DNA of 64,000 nt from Acidiferrimicrobium sp. IK (GTDB taxonomy: Bacteria; Actinomycetota; Acidimicrobiia; Acidimicrobiales; Palsa-688). Under the pieces are notes generated by a model. The model did no database searches. It was given only the letters and a program-made list of their open reading frames with translations, and was not told where the DNA came from. The stretch covers positions 1-64,000 of the forward strand of contig NZ_JAIMCB010000012.1 of the NCBI RefSeq assembly GCF_025499425.1, in the 5' to 3' direction. Position numbers and translations under genes: made by a program. Below are positions 1 to 8,352 of this stretch, one piece after another (the first letter of the stretch is position 1; each line of letters starts with the position of its first letter).

Positions 1-98
1 CCAACCGGCTCGTCGGCATCCTCCACGGCTGCCTAGGACACCACACGCTCTACGACGAGCACACCGCCTGGGGCCACCGTGAACAAGAAGCTGCTTGA
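1..98 (+). pseudogene. IS110-family transposase, C-terminal end (cut by window edge)
   Basis: Reading from base 3, the frame gives about 31 residues ending EQEAA before a TGA at 96-98. The text NRLVGILHGCL followed by LYDEHTAW matches the extreme C-terminus typical of IS110/IS1111 transposases, which move through a circular intermediate using a DEDD plus serine mechanism. Only the tail is visible, so integrity cannot be judged. The element ends just before the stop codon of a truncated amidohydrolase on the other strand, which suggests that it inserted into that gene. Confidence 0.7.
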
Positions 99-101
99 CA
101 G

Positions 102-950
102 TTAGACCCGTGGGATGTCTAGGTCCTCGCGGGTCATCTGCATGGTGGGCACGACGTAGGTACCCGAGCGCTCGGCCATGTCGATGGCCTCCTCGTCGAT
201 CAGGTAGGCGTGCTCGAGGCTGCGGGCCCCGCAACGCACCGCTTGCTTACAAGCCTCCGCGCCGCCGGTGTGCACCGCGACCGGCAGCCCCAGGAGCCGG
301 GCGGTGGCACAAAGCTCCTCCATCTCGTCGTCGAACCACGTGCCGCTGGCGGGGTCGTCTCCCACGCTGAAGTAGCCGCCGGCGTTGGCGGTCTTGATCC
401 AGTCGGCGCCATGGGCGTGCTCGCGGCGCACGACCCGGCGGATCTCGGGGGCGCTGTCGGCGAGCGTGGATACCGGAAGCTCCCATCGGGGCGGGTAGAA
501 GCCGCTCATGTCGCCGTGGCCGGCGGACGCGCTGATCACGTGGGGGGCGACCACGAGCCGGGGTCCGGTCACAAGGCCAGCGTTGATGGCGTCTCGGAGA
601 TCGACCGTCGGGAACTCCGGGTCCATGCTTCCCAGGTCGCGCAGCGTCGTGAAGCCGTACTGGAGATACTGCTGGGCCAGGTGGAGGCCCTTGAGGGCCT
701 TCGCAGCGGAGGACTGCAAGGTCTGGAGCGCCAGATCGGAGGCGTCCATGGTCAGGTGGACATGGGTGTCGATGAACCCCGGGCTGACCGTGCGCTGCGA
801 CAGGTCGATCACCTCTGCCCCGTCGGGGCGGTGCACGGCCGGGCCGATCTCGGCGATCAGGCCGTCACGCACCAGGATCTGCGTTGGCCCGACGATCTCG
901 TCGGAGACCCCGTCGAAGACCGCTCCGCACACCAGGACCGATGCGCCCAC
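102..950 (-). pseudogene. Amidohydrolase (imidazolonepropionase/prolidase-like), C-terminally truncated
   Basis: This is a 282-residue N-terminal portion of a metal-dependent amidohydrolase, a family usually about 400-430 residues long. The metal motif DTHVHL is at about residue 61, the IKTANAGG segment with the candidate carbamylated lysine at about 185, AVHTGG at about 225 and EHAYLID at about 245. The C-terminal catalytic aspartate region is missing. The frame stops at 102-104, four bases from the end of the IS110 transposase frame, so the IS probably removed the 3' third. The start is the GTG at 950. A group II intron ends only about 6 bases upstream of this start and would have displaced its native leader. 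The truncated product is probably inactive and the substrate is unknown. Confidence 0.8.
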
Positions 951-1002
951 TGGTAGTCAGGGGCGCGGTGCTCTGGTGAGCCCGTTTCCCCATCCCCCTT
1001 TC

Positions 1003-1036
1003 AATCCGTACGTGCGGTTTTCCCGCATACGGCTTA
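1003..1036 (-). ncRNA. Group II intron domain V
   Basis: On the minus strand the sequence forms a stem AGCCGTATGCGG / CCGCACGTACGG closed by a GAAA-type loop. This is the catalytic domain V with the AGC triad at the base of the stem. It lies 3' of the reverse transcriptase stop codon, as expected for an ORF carried in domain IV. Confidence 0.85.
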
Positions 1037-1057
1037 ACGACGGTCTTCTTGACATGG

Positions 1058-2674
1058 TTACGCTGCCTTCGGATATCGGATAGTTCCCATGAGCTTGTGC
1101 AGGCCCTGGTCATGGAACCAGGTGCGCTTCCAACGGTCCGCTTGACCAGCACGGAGATTGCGACCTCGCTTCTTGATGAGCAAGCGGCGGAGTCGCCACG
1201 CTACGTAGCGGTCAAGTTCGATGAACTTGTTGCCAGCGTTCCCGGTGCGAAAGTAGTTGCCCCATCCCCGTAGGAACAGGTTCAGCCGTCCGATGACGGC
1301 TTGTAACTCCATCCCCACCTGGCTTCGACCGGTCAGGGCCTTGACTCGCTGTCGAGCCCTCTTCATCGACCGCTGCGAGGGCCAGCGGTGCAGGTAGTAG
1401 CGGACAATGCGCCGCTGCTCCCACTGCTTGCCAGACATACGGGCATGAAGATGGCAACCGAGGAAGTCGAAACCCTCCTTGCCACCCCGGAGTTCGACCA
1501 CACGGGTCTTGTCCGGGTGCAGCCTCAACCCGAGGTCACCCAAGATGGCTCTCGCCGTCTCACGGGCTTGCTCGGCCTGTTCCTGAGATGTGCACATCAC
1601 CACGAAGTCGTCCGCATAGCGGACGACTTCCCCGGTGCCACGCTCAACCCAGGCCCGGTCGAATGCATGCAAGTAGATGTTGGCCAACAGCGGCGAGATC
1701 ACCCCGCCCTGAGGTGTCCCGGTGACCGTCTCGGAAACCACCCCATCGGCCAACACACCCGCACGCAGCCACTGTCGCAGCAGTTTGAGTACCCGCCGGT
1801 CCGATACCCGAGCCTCGACCAGAGACATCAATATGTCCTGGTCCAAGCTCCCGAAGAAGTCGGCGATGTCGGCCTCGAAGACGAACTCGTAGCCTTCGAT
1901 AAAACCGACCCGCAACCGCTCCAAGGCGTCGGTGGCCGACCGCTTCGGGCGGAACCCGAACGAGCAGGGCAGAAAGTCGGACTCGAATATCGGTTCGAGG
2001 ACAATCTTCGCTGCCTGCTGGCACACCCTGTCCACTACGCCAGGAATGCCCAACGGCCTCTTGGAGCCATCAGGCTTTGGTATCTCCACCCGGCGCACCG
2101 GCGCCGGACGGTAGATGCCTGCACGGAGGCGCTCAGCCAGTTCATCGAGCATCCGATGAACCCCGTAGTCCTCCACCGCCGCCAAGGTCAATCCGTCGAC
2201 CCCCGCAGCGCCACGATTAGCCCGAACCCGCTCCCACGCCTCCCACAGAACGTCACTCCTGTAGATGCGGTCATACAGGGCGTGGAAACGCCGATCCGGA
2301 GACTGCTTGGCCGTAGCCCATAGCCGGTTCTGCAGTTGTCGCACTTTGACCGGGGCCACATGGCGCCCCTCGGGGTAGTTGGGCTGGGCGGTCCCAGCCA
2401 TGCCCTCGCGCTTACCCGCTCGACCAGCCTGACCGAAGTCGGGGCCCTTCCCTCCCGCCGGGTTCATCCCGGCGATCAACGGTACTACGACCCCGTCGGA
2501 CTCCCGCTGTGCTCCGCTCGATTTCACCATCGGCTTATACGATCGGTCTTTGCTGACAAGGCTGCACAGACGGGTCTCTCCTGTTCCGACCCAAACCTTG
2601 CGTACGTGCCGCTCCCCGTACCCCGAGGGGACCCGACCAAGGGCATCTCCGGAACTGGCCAGGAGGTCGGACAT
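1058..2674 (-). CDS. ltrA: Group II intron reverse transcriptase/maturase
   Basis: This multifunctional protein splices its own intron RNA and retrohomes the element. The reverse transcriptase domain follows an N-terminal RT0-like region. Palm motifs include GTPQGGVISPLLANIYL and the catalytic RYADDFVV. The C-terminus carries the group II maturase-specific domain (LNLFLRGWGNYF, then WRLRRLLIKKRG). No H-N-H endonuclease motif follows. The frame is open to 2674 (538 residues), but the first about 90 residues overlap structured intron RNA and look non-conserved. A start at 2401, giving about 447 residues, fits the usual family length better. The ORF is intact, so the element may still be active. 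Confidence 0.9.
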   Translation of the reverse strand: MSDLLASSGDALGRVPSGYGERHVRKVWVGTGETRLCSLVSKDRSYKPMVKSSGAQRESDGVVVPLIAGMNPAGGKGPDFGQAGRAGKREGMAGTAQPNYPEGRHVAPVKVRQLQNRLWATAKQSPDRRFHALYDRIYRSDVLWEAWERVRANRGAAGVDGLTLAAVEDYGVHRMLDELAERLRAGIYRPAPVRRVEIPKPDGSKRPLGIPGVVDRVCQQAAKIVLEPIFESDFLPCSFGFRPKRSATDALERLRVGFIEGYEFVFEADIADFFGSLDQDILMSLVEARVSDRRVLKLLRQWLRAGVLADGVVSETVTGTPQGGVISPLLANIYLHAFDRAWVERGTGEVVRYADDFVVMCTSQEQAEQARETARAILGDLGLRLHPDKTRVVELRGGKEGFDFLGCHLHARMSGKQWEQRRIVRYYLHRWPSQRSMKRARQRVKALTGRSQVGMELQAVIGRLNLFLRGWGNYFRTGNAGNKFIELDRYVAWRLRRLLIKKRGRNLRAGQADRWKRTWFHDQGLHKLMGTIRYPKAA

Positions 2675-2977
2675 GGGCCTTCGCCGTGATGTGAGCGGCT
2701 CGGCTCCCCCATTGTGAATGTGACGAGGCTGCAGGACTCGCGCCTGGTGGCACTACGGCCCGCACGCTTGCTCCCTCCAAAGAGGCTCTTGACGCCCCGC
2801 TCAGCCCGCCACGTCTCCGCGACGAACCGGGGCCTGCTACCGGGCTCTCCGGCGATTACCCGGACGGGACTCTCACCCGCTGGTCTGGTCCAGCTTTCAG
2901 GACGCAACACGACGCCCAGACTAACCATCGGGATCCAGCTGCGCCCCCGGTCTACCTTCCAGGGACCGTCGGGCCGG

Positions 2978-3730
2978 CTAGGCGGATGGCCCCGCCCAGT
3001 CGGAGTGGGAGTCGGAGGCGGGGAAGGACTCCATCTCCTGCTCGTCGACCGGGTCGACGGCGCTTTGCTCGGGTTCGTCGCCCAGCCGGCTGAGCCTCGA
3101 CACGGTGAGGTCATCGAGCTGGTGGACCACCAGGTCGGCTCGAGCCAGCACCCCGGCCTCGGGTGGGAATTCCCGGTTCGGTACAGCCGCCACCCGCATG
3201 CCGGCAGCCAGTGCCGCCTTGATCCCGTTGGACGAGTCCTCGATGGCAACGCAGCGACGCGATGGCACCCGAAGGCACCGGCATACCTCCAGGTAGACAT
3301 CGGGATGGGGCTTGCCTCTCGGCACTTCCTCCGACGACACGGTGACCAAGAAGGCGTCGGTCAAGCCGCTCAGGGCTAGAAACTCATTGATCACGGGCCG
3401 GTTCGCCGATGAGGCCAGCGCTAGCGGCCAACGTCGCCCGATCCTTGCAACCGCGTCGAGTGCGCCGGGTAGCAGGGGCAAATGATGTCGGTAACGCGCG
3501 AGCAGCGCAGCCACCACCAGCTCGACGATCCGCTCCTTGTCGAGTTCGACGCCGATCTGGTCTCGCAGGTACGTCGACCATTCGACCGAGCTCATGCCCT
3601 GCATGTCGGAGGTCGCGTCTGGGCGCCACCGCCCGCCGTGCTCGTCGGCGACCCGGCGACGCGCGCCGTCCCAGAGGATCTCAGAATCGAGCAGCACTCC
3701 GTCCAAGTCGAACACGACCGCCTCGATCAC
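2978..3730 (-). CDS. HAD-superfamily hydrolase (beta-phosphoglucomutase-like)
   Basis: This 250-residue HAD subfamily IA protein is likely a sugar-phosphate phosphatase or mutase. Motif I VFDLDGVLLDS at residues 6-16 carries the nucleophile and acid/base aspartates. Motif II is ALASSAN, motif III is the lysine of RGKPHPDVY, and motif IV is AIEDSSNG. A helical cap follows motif I. The C-terminal 30 residues (EPEQSAVDPVDEQE) are acidic and non-conserved. The exact substrate cannot be read from the sequence. It is probably a single gene: 188 bases of apparently gene-free sequence separate it from the glycan operon, and the intron lies downstream. Confidence 0.88.
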   Translation of the reverse strand: MIEAVVFDLDGVLLDSEILWDGARRRVADEHGGRWRPDATSDMQGMSSVEWSTYLRDQIGVELDKERIVELVVAALLARYRHHLPLLPGALDAVARIGRRWPLALASSANRPVINEFLALSGLTDAFLVTVSSEEVPRGKPHPDVYLEVCRCLRVPSRRCVAIEDSSNGIKAALAAGMRVAAVPNREFPPEAGVLARADLVVHQLDDLTVSRLSRLGDEPEQSAVDPVDEQEMESFPASDSHSDWAGPSA

Positions 3731-3918
3731 CCCTGCAGTATGACCCTGCGAAGGAGTCGTCGGCTACCGGCGCTGGACGGACGAGGCCTGTCAACGAGAA
3801 GGTGATCTCATAGTCTCACCGAAGGCCTGAGCGTCGTGGGCTCGGCGCCGACGAGGCGCGCTTCATGAACGCGCCTCCGCCGCTTTGCGCCTCTGCCAGG
3901 ATCGGCCCGGCGCACGGA

Positions 3919-4626
3919 TCACGCCCCGGCCAGGCGCCCCAGTTGGCGCACGAACCGCCAGCCTGTCTCCACCGAGGCGTTCGACGTCCCGGCGTGGCGG
4001 GGCGCGAACGAGTAGGGCACCTCGACGGTCCGCTCCCAGCTTCCGCCGGCGAGGACCTCGAGGAGGATCTTGAACCCGTCGGGCTGGAGCGCCGCGCCGT
4101 CCACCACCGAGCGGCGCATCGCGAAGTACCCGCCGAGAGGGTCGCTGATCGAGCGCAGCCGGGGCAGCACCAGCCCGACCGCCCGCCGCGACGCCCGCGA
4201 CACCAGCCGCCGGCCGGGACCGGCCAGCCCGCCGGCCGCTCCCCCGCCGGCGTAGCGGGTGGCGATCGCGATGTCGGCGTCCCCGCCGAGCACCGGCGCG
4301 ATCAGCGCGCCGAGCAGCTCCGGCGGGTGCTGCAAGTCGCCGTCCATCACCGCCACCACCTCCGAGTCGGTCGCCGCGATCCCCGCGAGCACCGCACCGG
4401 CCAGCCCGCCGCGGCGCTCCCCGGCCGAGCGGTGCAGCACCCCGACGGGGCCGTAGCGCTCCGCCAGGTCGGCCAGCACCGTCGGGGTGTGGTCGTCGGA
4501 GTCGTCGACGAAGAGCAGTTCGGCGTCGAGGCCCGACCCCGCCAGGCACAGCGACGCTCGCGCCGCGAGCACCGGCGCGTTGTCCGCCTCGTGGCGGGTC
4601 GGGACGATGATCGTGGCGTCGGTCAC
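3919..4626 (-). CDS. GT2 glycosyltransferase, polyprenol-phosphate mannosyl/glucosyl transferase-like
   Basis: This 235-residue soluble GT-A enzyme begins with the nucleotide-binding segment TIIVPTRHEADN. LLFVDDSDDHTP and the metal-binding AVMDGDLQHPPELL follow, as in Dpm1/ArnC-type enzymes that load a sugar from a nucleotide onto polyprenyl phosphate at the membrane. It lacks the C-terminal membrane helices found in some homologues. The GTG start at 4626 overlaps the stop of the GH8 gene by 4 nt, so it is the last gene of the exopolysaccharide operon. It probably supplies a lipid-linked sugar donor to the GT39-like membrane transferase encoded upstream. Donor specificity is unknown. Confidence 0.85.
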   Translation of the reverse strand: MTDATIIVPTRHEADNAPVLAARASLCLAGSGLDAELLFVDDSDDHTPTVLADLAERYGPVGVLHRSAGERRGGLAGAVLAGIAATDSEVVAVMDGDLQHPPELLGALIAPVLGGDADIAIATRYAGGGAAGGLAGPGRRLVSRASRRAVGLVLPRLRSISDPLGGYFAMRRSVVDGAALQPDGFKILLEVLAGGSWERTVEVPYSFAPRHAGTSNASVETGWRFVRQLGRLAGA

Positions 4627-5744
4627 GGGCACGTCTCCAGTCGGTGGTCGAGGGTCAAGGTGGTGAGGGCCAGCCACGCGGCTCCGTAGTAGGTGGGATG
4701 GGCCCGGTCGGCCGCTGCCGCCTTGGCCTCCAGGGCGGCGGCTGCTGGCTGGTCGCCTGAGGCCGCGGTGGCGGCAGCCAGCGCCAGGGTGCCGACCGGG
4801 CTGGGCAGCCCCGGCGACGGCTTGCCGCCGAGGTCCAGCTCCAGCTGGCCGCCGCCGCGTCGCAGGGCCGGCAGCAGGCCGGCCGCGGCGGCGCGGTAGG
4901 CGGGGAGGCAGGCGCCGGCCAGCCATATCGGCGCCCGCGCCGCGTCGAAGCCGTAGCGGACCGGGGCGCTCGGGGTGCCGGGCGGGCTGGCGGGGTGCAC
5001 CGCCCCGTCGCTGCCGACCACCGCCCAGTCGGACGGGAGCGTGCCGCCGGCGGTGAGGGCCTGCAGCTGACGGTCGGCGCTGGCGGCCAGCGCCGGCCAC
5101 GGCCCGCCGAGCGCGGCGGCGAGCACCCCGAGCTCTTCGGGAGACAGGTAGGACGGGTCGACGCGGGGCGGTTGGGTGGTGGCCCACGGCCCGGCGGCCA
5201 GCACCGGGCCGGTCGCGGTCGGGACCGTCTCGTGGGCGACGACCGCGGCGGCGAGGCGCCGGGCGGCCGCCAGGTACGACGGGTCCCGCCACCGGATGGA
5301 CGCGCTGACCAGACCGGCGGCGGCGCCCACGTCGGCGTCGGCGGCCGGTTCGGCACCGGTGACCACCCCGTCCTGCCAGTGCCAGGCCAGCAGCCCGTCG
5401 GGTTCGAGCAGGTGAGCGGAGGCCCACGTCCACGCCGCGGCGAAACGGGCCCGGTCGCCGATGGCCGCGGCGACCAGCATGGCGTACGCCTGACCCTCGC
5501 TCACGGTGTCGCCGCCCTGGTCGCGTCGCACCACCCGCCCGTCGGGCTGCTCGTAGCCGGCGAGGAACGCTCCGGGCGAGTCGGCCGGGGTGACCGTCTC
5601 CGGGAAGGAGGCGGCGCGGCCCGAGGACGCGGAGACCCCCCAGGCTACGCCGACGGCGAGCAGCGCGGCGACTAGAAGCCCGAGGATCCCGCGTCCCGCG
5701 ACCCGCCGGGCGGAGCGACGCAGCCCGCCGACGGTGGCGGTCAC
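4623..5744 (-). CDS. Glycoside hydrolase family 8 (endoglucanase-like), membrane-anchored or secreted
   Basis: The 373-residue protein has an N-terminal signal or anchor helix (ILGLLVAALLAVGVAWGVSA). The GH8 signature follows: the SEGQAYAML segment with the general-acid glutamate (about residue 80), then DADVGAAAGLVSA, which corresponds to the conserved aspartates. GH8 enzymes (BcsZ, chitosanases) hydrolyse beta-1,4 glucans and are common partners of cellulose-type synthases. Here a processive GT2 lies three genes upstream, which supports a trimming or release role for the polymer outside the cell. The GTG start at 5744 overlaps the DivIVA-like stop by 4 nt. The family call is confident; the substrate is inferred. 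Confidence 0.82.
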   Translation of the reverse strand: MTATVGGLRRSARRVAGRGILGLLVAALLAVGVAWGVSASSGRAASFPETVTPADSPGAFLAGYEQPDGRVVRRDQGGDTVSEGQAYAMLVAAAIGDRARFAAAWTWASAHLLEPDGLLAWHWQDGVVTGAEPAADADVGAAAGLVSASIRWRDPSYLAAARRLAAAVVAHETVPTATGPVLAAGPWATTQPPRVDPSYLSPEELGVLAAALGGPWPALAASADRQLQALTAGGTLPSDWAVVGSDGAVHPASPPGTPSAPVRYGFDAARAPIWLAGACLPAYRAAAAGLLPALRRGGGQLELDLGGKPSPGLPSPVGTLALAAATAASGDQPAAAALEAKAAAADRAHPTYYGAAWLALTTLTLDHRLETCP

Positions 5745-6556
5745 TTGCGGCCGGGGGCGGCCGCCTGCGGTTGGCCGGCGCCGGCGCGCAGGTCGATGAC
5801 CGCGGTCTGGTCCCCGGAGGCGCCTTCGGCGTCGTGCCCGTCGAGCGGCTCGGCGATGAGCGTGTGGATGGCGCCGCGCAGGCGGCCCAGGTCCTGCTTG
5901 ATCTGCTGGCGCTCGGCGACGAGACGGTTGATGGCCTCCTGCTGGCGGCGGGTCTCGTCGTCGGACTGGCGGCGGCGGTCGGCGGCGTCGGCCTCGGCGG
6001 CTGCGATCATTTCCTCGGCCCTGGCTTTGGCGTCGCGGAGCAGCTGTTGGGCGGCGTCGTCGGCCTGGCGGCGTACGTCGGCGGCTTTGGAGGTGGCCTG
6101 GTCGATCATGCTGCGGGCGTGGACGGTGGCCTCCTGGCGTTCCTTGGCGCCGGCCTCGCCGATCGCCGCCATCGACTGGCGGGCCGACTCGACCAGCTCG
6201 ACCGCCTGCTGGCGGGCGTCGGCTACCAGTCGGTCGGCCTCCTGGGCGGCGCGGGCCCGGATCTGTTCTATCTCGCGCAGGCCGGCGGCGACCGCGCCCG
6301 ACACCCGCTCCGCGGCCGCGCTCACCGCGGCTTCGGGGGTTGCGGGTCGTTCTGCTTCCAGCTGGTTGAGGCGGTGGTGGAGGGCGCGCACCTCCTCCTC
6401 GGAGGTGGCGGCGCGCCGCTCGGCGTGCTCGGCGCGGGCCTGCGCGCCGGCGGCCCACTCGTTGAGCCGGCCGATGTACTCGTCGACTTGGAAGCGGTCG
6501 TAGCCGCGCACGGCGTGAGCGAACTGCGGGGTTGTGGTCTCTTCGGTGACAGCCAT
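5741..6556 (-). CDS. DivIVA-domain coiled-coil protein
   Basis: The 271-residue protein has an N-terminal DivIVA-like membrane-targeting segment (AHAVRGYDRFQVDEYIGRLN, about residues 13-32). A long alanine- and glutamate-rich coiled coil follows to about residue 235, then a disordered tail. DivIVA/Wag31-type proteins sense negative curvature and recruit cell-wall machinery to poles and septa. The ATG at 6556 has a GAGGAG Shine-Dalgarno sequence. It sits inside the polysaccharide operon, followed by overlapping GH8, so it probably localises the polymer synthase or export apparatus rather than acting as the main cell-division DivIVA. That role is inferred from context only. Confidence 0.82.
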   Translation of the reverse strand: MAVTEETTTPQFAHAVRGYDRFQVDEYIGRLNEWAAGAQARAEHAERRAATSEEEVRALHHRLNQLEAERPATPEAAVSAAAERVSGAVAAGLREIEQIRARAAQEADRLVADARQQAVELVESARQSMAAIGEAGAKERQEATVHARSMIDQATSKAADVRRQADDAAQQLLRDAKARAEEMIAAAEADAADRRRQSDDETRRQQEAINRLVAERQQIKQDLGRLRGAIHTLIAEPLDGHDAEGASGDQTAVIDLRAGAGQPQAAAPGRK

Positions 6557-6615
6557 GTTCGGGGCTCCTCTGGTTGGCGGGCGTTCGGGGTCGGCGGGCA
6601 GGCGGGGGCGCCCCG

Positions 6616-8352
6616 TCAGGGGCGGGCGGGGGCCGGGGCGGGCCGGCGGACGGTGGTGGGCCAGGTCCGGCCGGGCACGGTGATGCGGCGAACCTGGACG
6701 GTGGCGGCCCCCGCACCGAAGGAGGCGACCACCTGCGAGGACCCGATGGCGTCGCGCACCGGTGTCAGCTGCCCTGGCATCTGGGCCAGGGCGGAGCGGA
6801 TGACCGGGGTGGAGACGATGTAGCCGAAGTCCTTCCACCCCTGCGGGAGCGCCCGCGACACCGACGGGTCCAAGTTGTTGCTGTTGTCGAGCTTGTAGAA
6901 CCACACGACGCCGAGATCCGGGTCGAATCCGTGCTCGACCAGGTCGACCCAGATGCTGTCGTCGACGATCAGCCTCTGGTTCTTGGAGACGTGCTGCTCG
7001 ATCCAGGTCTCCGCGGACCACACCGGGGTGGTGGCGTTGGCGGCGGCCAAGGCCCGGTCGCCGTGGTCCCAGCGGGGGGCGACGGTTAACACCAGGGCCA
7101 CGGCCACGCCGGCGGCGAGCGCGCCGCGCCCGCTGGGCCGGCGGGCCGCTCCGGCGGTGCGCGCCATCCGCTCCACCAACGACGCCGGCCGCTGCGGGCC
7201 GGTCCGGTCCGGTCCGGCGGGGCGCGGCCCGGCGAGGACGTCGAGGGCCATGCCGACCGACAGCGCCGCGAACGGCAGCAGCCCGATGACGAACGGGTCG
7301 GGCAGGTAACCGCCGCGGAGGATGGTGAGCAGCGGCACGGCGAGGGCGACGATCACCGGCCACGCCCGCCGCGCGCTCAGGGACACCGGCAGGGCCAGGA
7401 GGCCGACGCCGAGCAGCCAGGCGTCGAGGTGGAGCCAGTTGGCGGCGGTGGTGTGGGCGTTGGAGCCGGCGGCGAAGAGGCTGCCCGAGGACTGGCGGGC
7501 GAAGAGCTGGAAGTCGACCGCCTGCCACAGGCTGACGTGCCCCTTGCCGGGGATCAGCTCCCCTTTGAGGGTGGCGTAGAGCGGGTAGGCCGCCGCCAGC
7601 AGCACGAACGTGGCGGCGAAGCCGGTGAGGCAGAAGCTGCGGGTCCGCCGGTCGGCGCGCACCCACAAAAGGACCGCCACCGCGGGCAGGAACAGCAGGA
7701 ACGTCTCCTTGCTCAGGATCGACACCGCCATGCACGCCCCCGCCGCCGACGCGGCCCACAGGCTGCGGCGCGGCGACGCGGCCAGCACCATGGCGGCGAG
7801 CAGCCACGGGACCGCGACGTTGTCGAGCAGCACCAGCCGCTGGTAGTCGACGGCCAGAGGGCTGAGGGCGAACAGCGCCACCACCACCGCGGCGGTCCAG
7901 CGGCGCATCTCCAAGCGGCGGGACAGGACGTAGAGCAGCCCGGAGGAGATCATCGACGCGATGACCATGAGCTGGCGGCCGGCGTCGATGGCGTCCACGG
8001 ACGGGCGGAACGACCCGGTGAGCCACGTCCAGCCGGCGATCTGCAGCCACGCCAGAGGCGGGTGGTCGTACCAGTAGGTGTAGGGGGCGAGGGTGTGTTG
8101 CACCTGCACCGCCCACGCCTGGGCCATGTAGGTTCCCTCGTCGTCGGTCAGCGCCGGCGAGTGGGCGGCGCCCCAGCCGTGCACCGCCCCGGCGACGGCC
8201 AGGAGCCCACCGACGATGAGCAGGCTGGCCCGGTGCAGCCCGCCCCACACCCACAGCCGCCGGCGGAGGGTGAGGACGTCGTCGGGACCGACGTCGCCGG
8301 GTTCGGGGCGGCGCAGGCCCAGCGCCTCGAGGTCGGTGGCGGTGGCGGTCAC
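6616..8352 (-). CDS. GT39/ArnT-like integral membrane glycosyltransferase
   Basis: The 578-residue protein has about 10-12 predicted membrane helices. The first extracytoplasmic loop carries DDEGTYMAQAWAV and YWYDHPPLAWLQ, the DE and HPP pattern of GT-C transferases that use polyprenyl-phosphate sugars. Residues from about 430 onward form a soluble C-terminal domain (AETWIEQHVSKNQRLIVDDS) like that of mannosyltransferase PMT-like proteins. The GTG start at 8352 overlaps the stop of the upstream GT2 by 4 nt. It probably adds sugar from a lipid donor outside the membrane, perhaps the donor made by the Dpm1-like enzyme of the same operon. Confidence 0.8.
   Translation of the reverse strand: MTATATDLEALGLRRPEPGDVGPDDVLTLRRRLWVWGGLHRASLLIVGGLLAVAGAVHGWGAAHSPALTDDEGTYMAQAWAVQVQHTLAPYTYWYDHPPLAWLQIAGWTWLTGSFRPSVDAIDAGRQLMVIASMISSGLLYVLSRRLEMRRWTAAVVVALFALSPLAVDYQRLVLLDNVAVPWLLAAMVLAASPRRSLWAASAAGACMAVSILSKETFLLFLPAVAVLLWVRADRRTRSFCLTGFAATFVLLAAAYPLYATLKGELIPGKGHVSLWQAVDFQLFARQSSGSLFAAGSNAHTTAANWLHLDAWLLGVGLLALPVSLSARRAWPVIVALAVPLLTILRGGYLPDPFVIGLLPFAALSVGMALDVLAGPRPAGPDRTGPQRPASLVERMARTAGAARRPSGRGALAAGVAVALVLTVAPRWDHGDRALAAANATTPVWSAETWIEQHVSKNQRLIVDDSIWVDLVEHGFDPDLGVVWFYKLDNSNNLDPSVSRALPQGWKDFGYIVSTPVIRSALAQMPGQLTPVRDAIGSSQVVASFGAGAATVQVRRITVPGRTWPTTVRRPAPAPARP

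Larger units (their letters stand above)
956..2910 (-). mobile_element. Group II intron (retroelement) with reverse transcriptase ORF
   Basis: The element is read on the minus strand. A classic domain V hairpin lies at 1003-1036, downstream of the maturase ORF, and is followed by a domain VI-like stem. A 5' region of domain I character (GTGAGAGTCCCG and CGCCGGAGAGCCCGG as read on the minus strand) lies between about 2800 and 2910. The 3' end is placed near 956 by the terminal CTGAC, and the 5' end near 2901-2910 (GTTGCGTCC); both are estimates. The element sits between the HAD phosphatase and the truncated amidohydrolase, which share its orientation. Confidence 0.8.
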
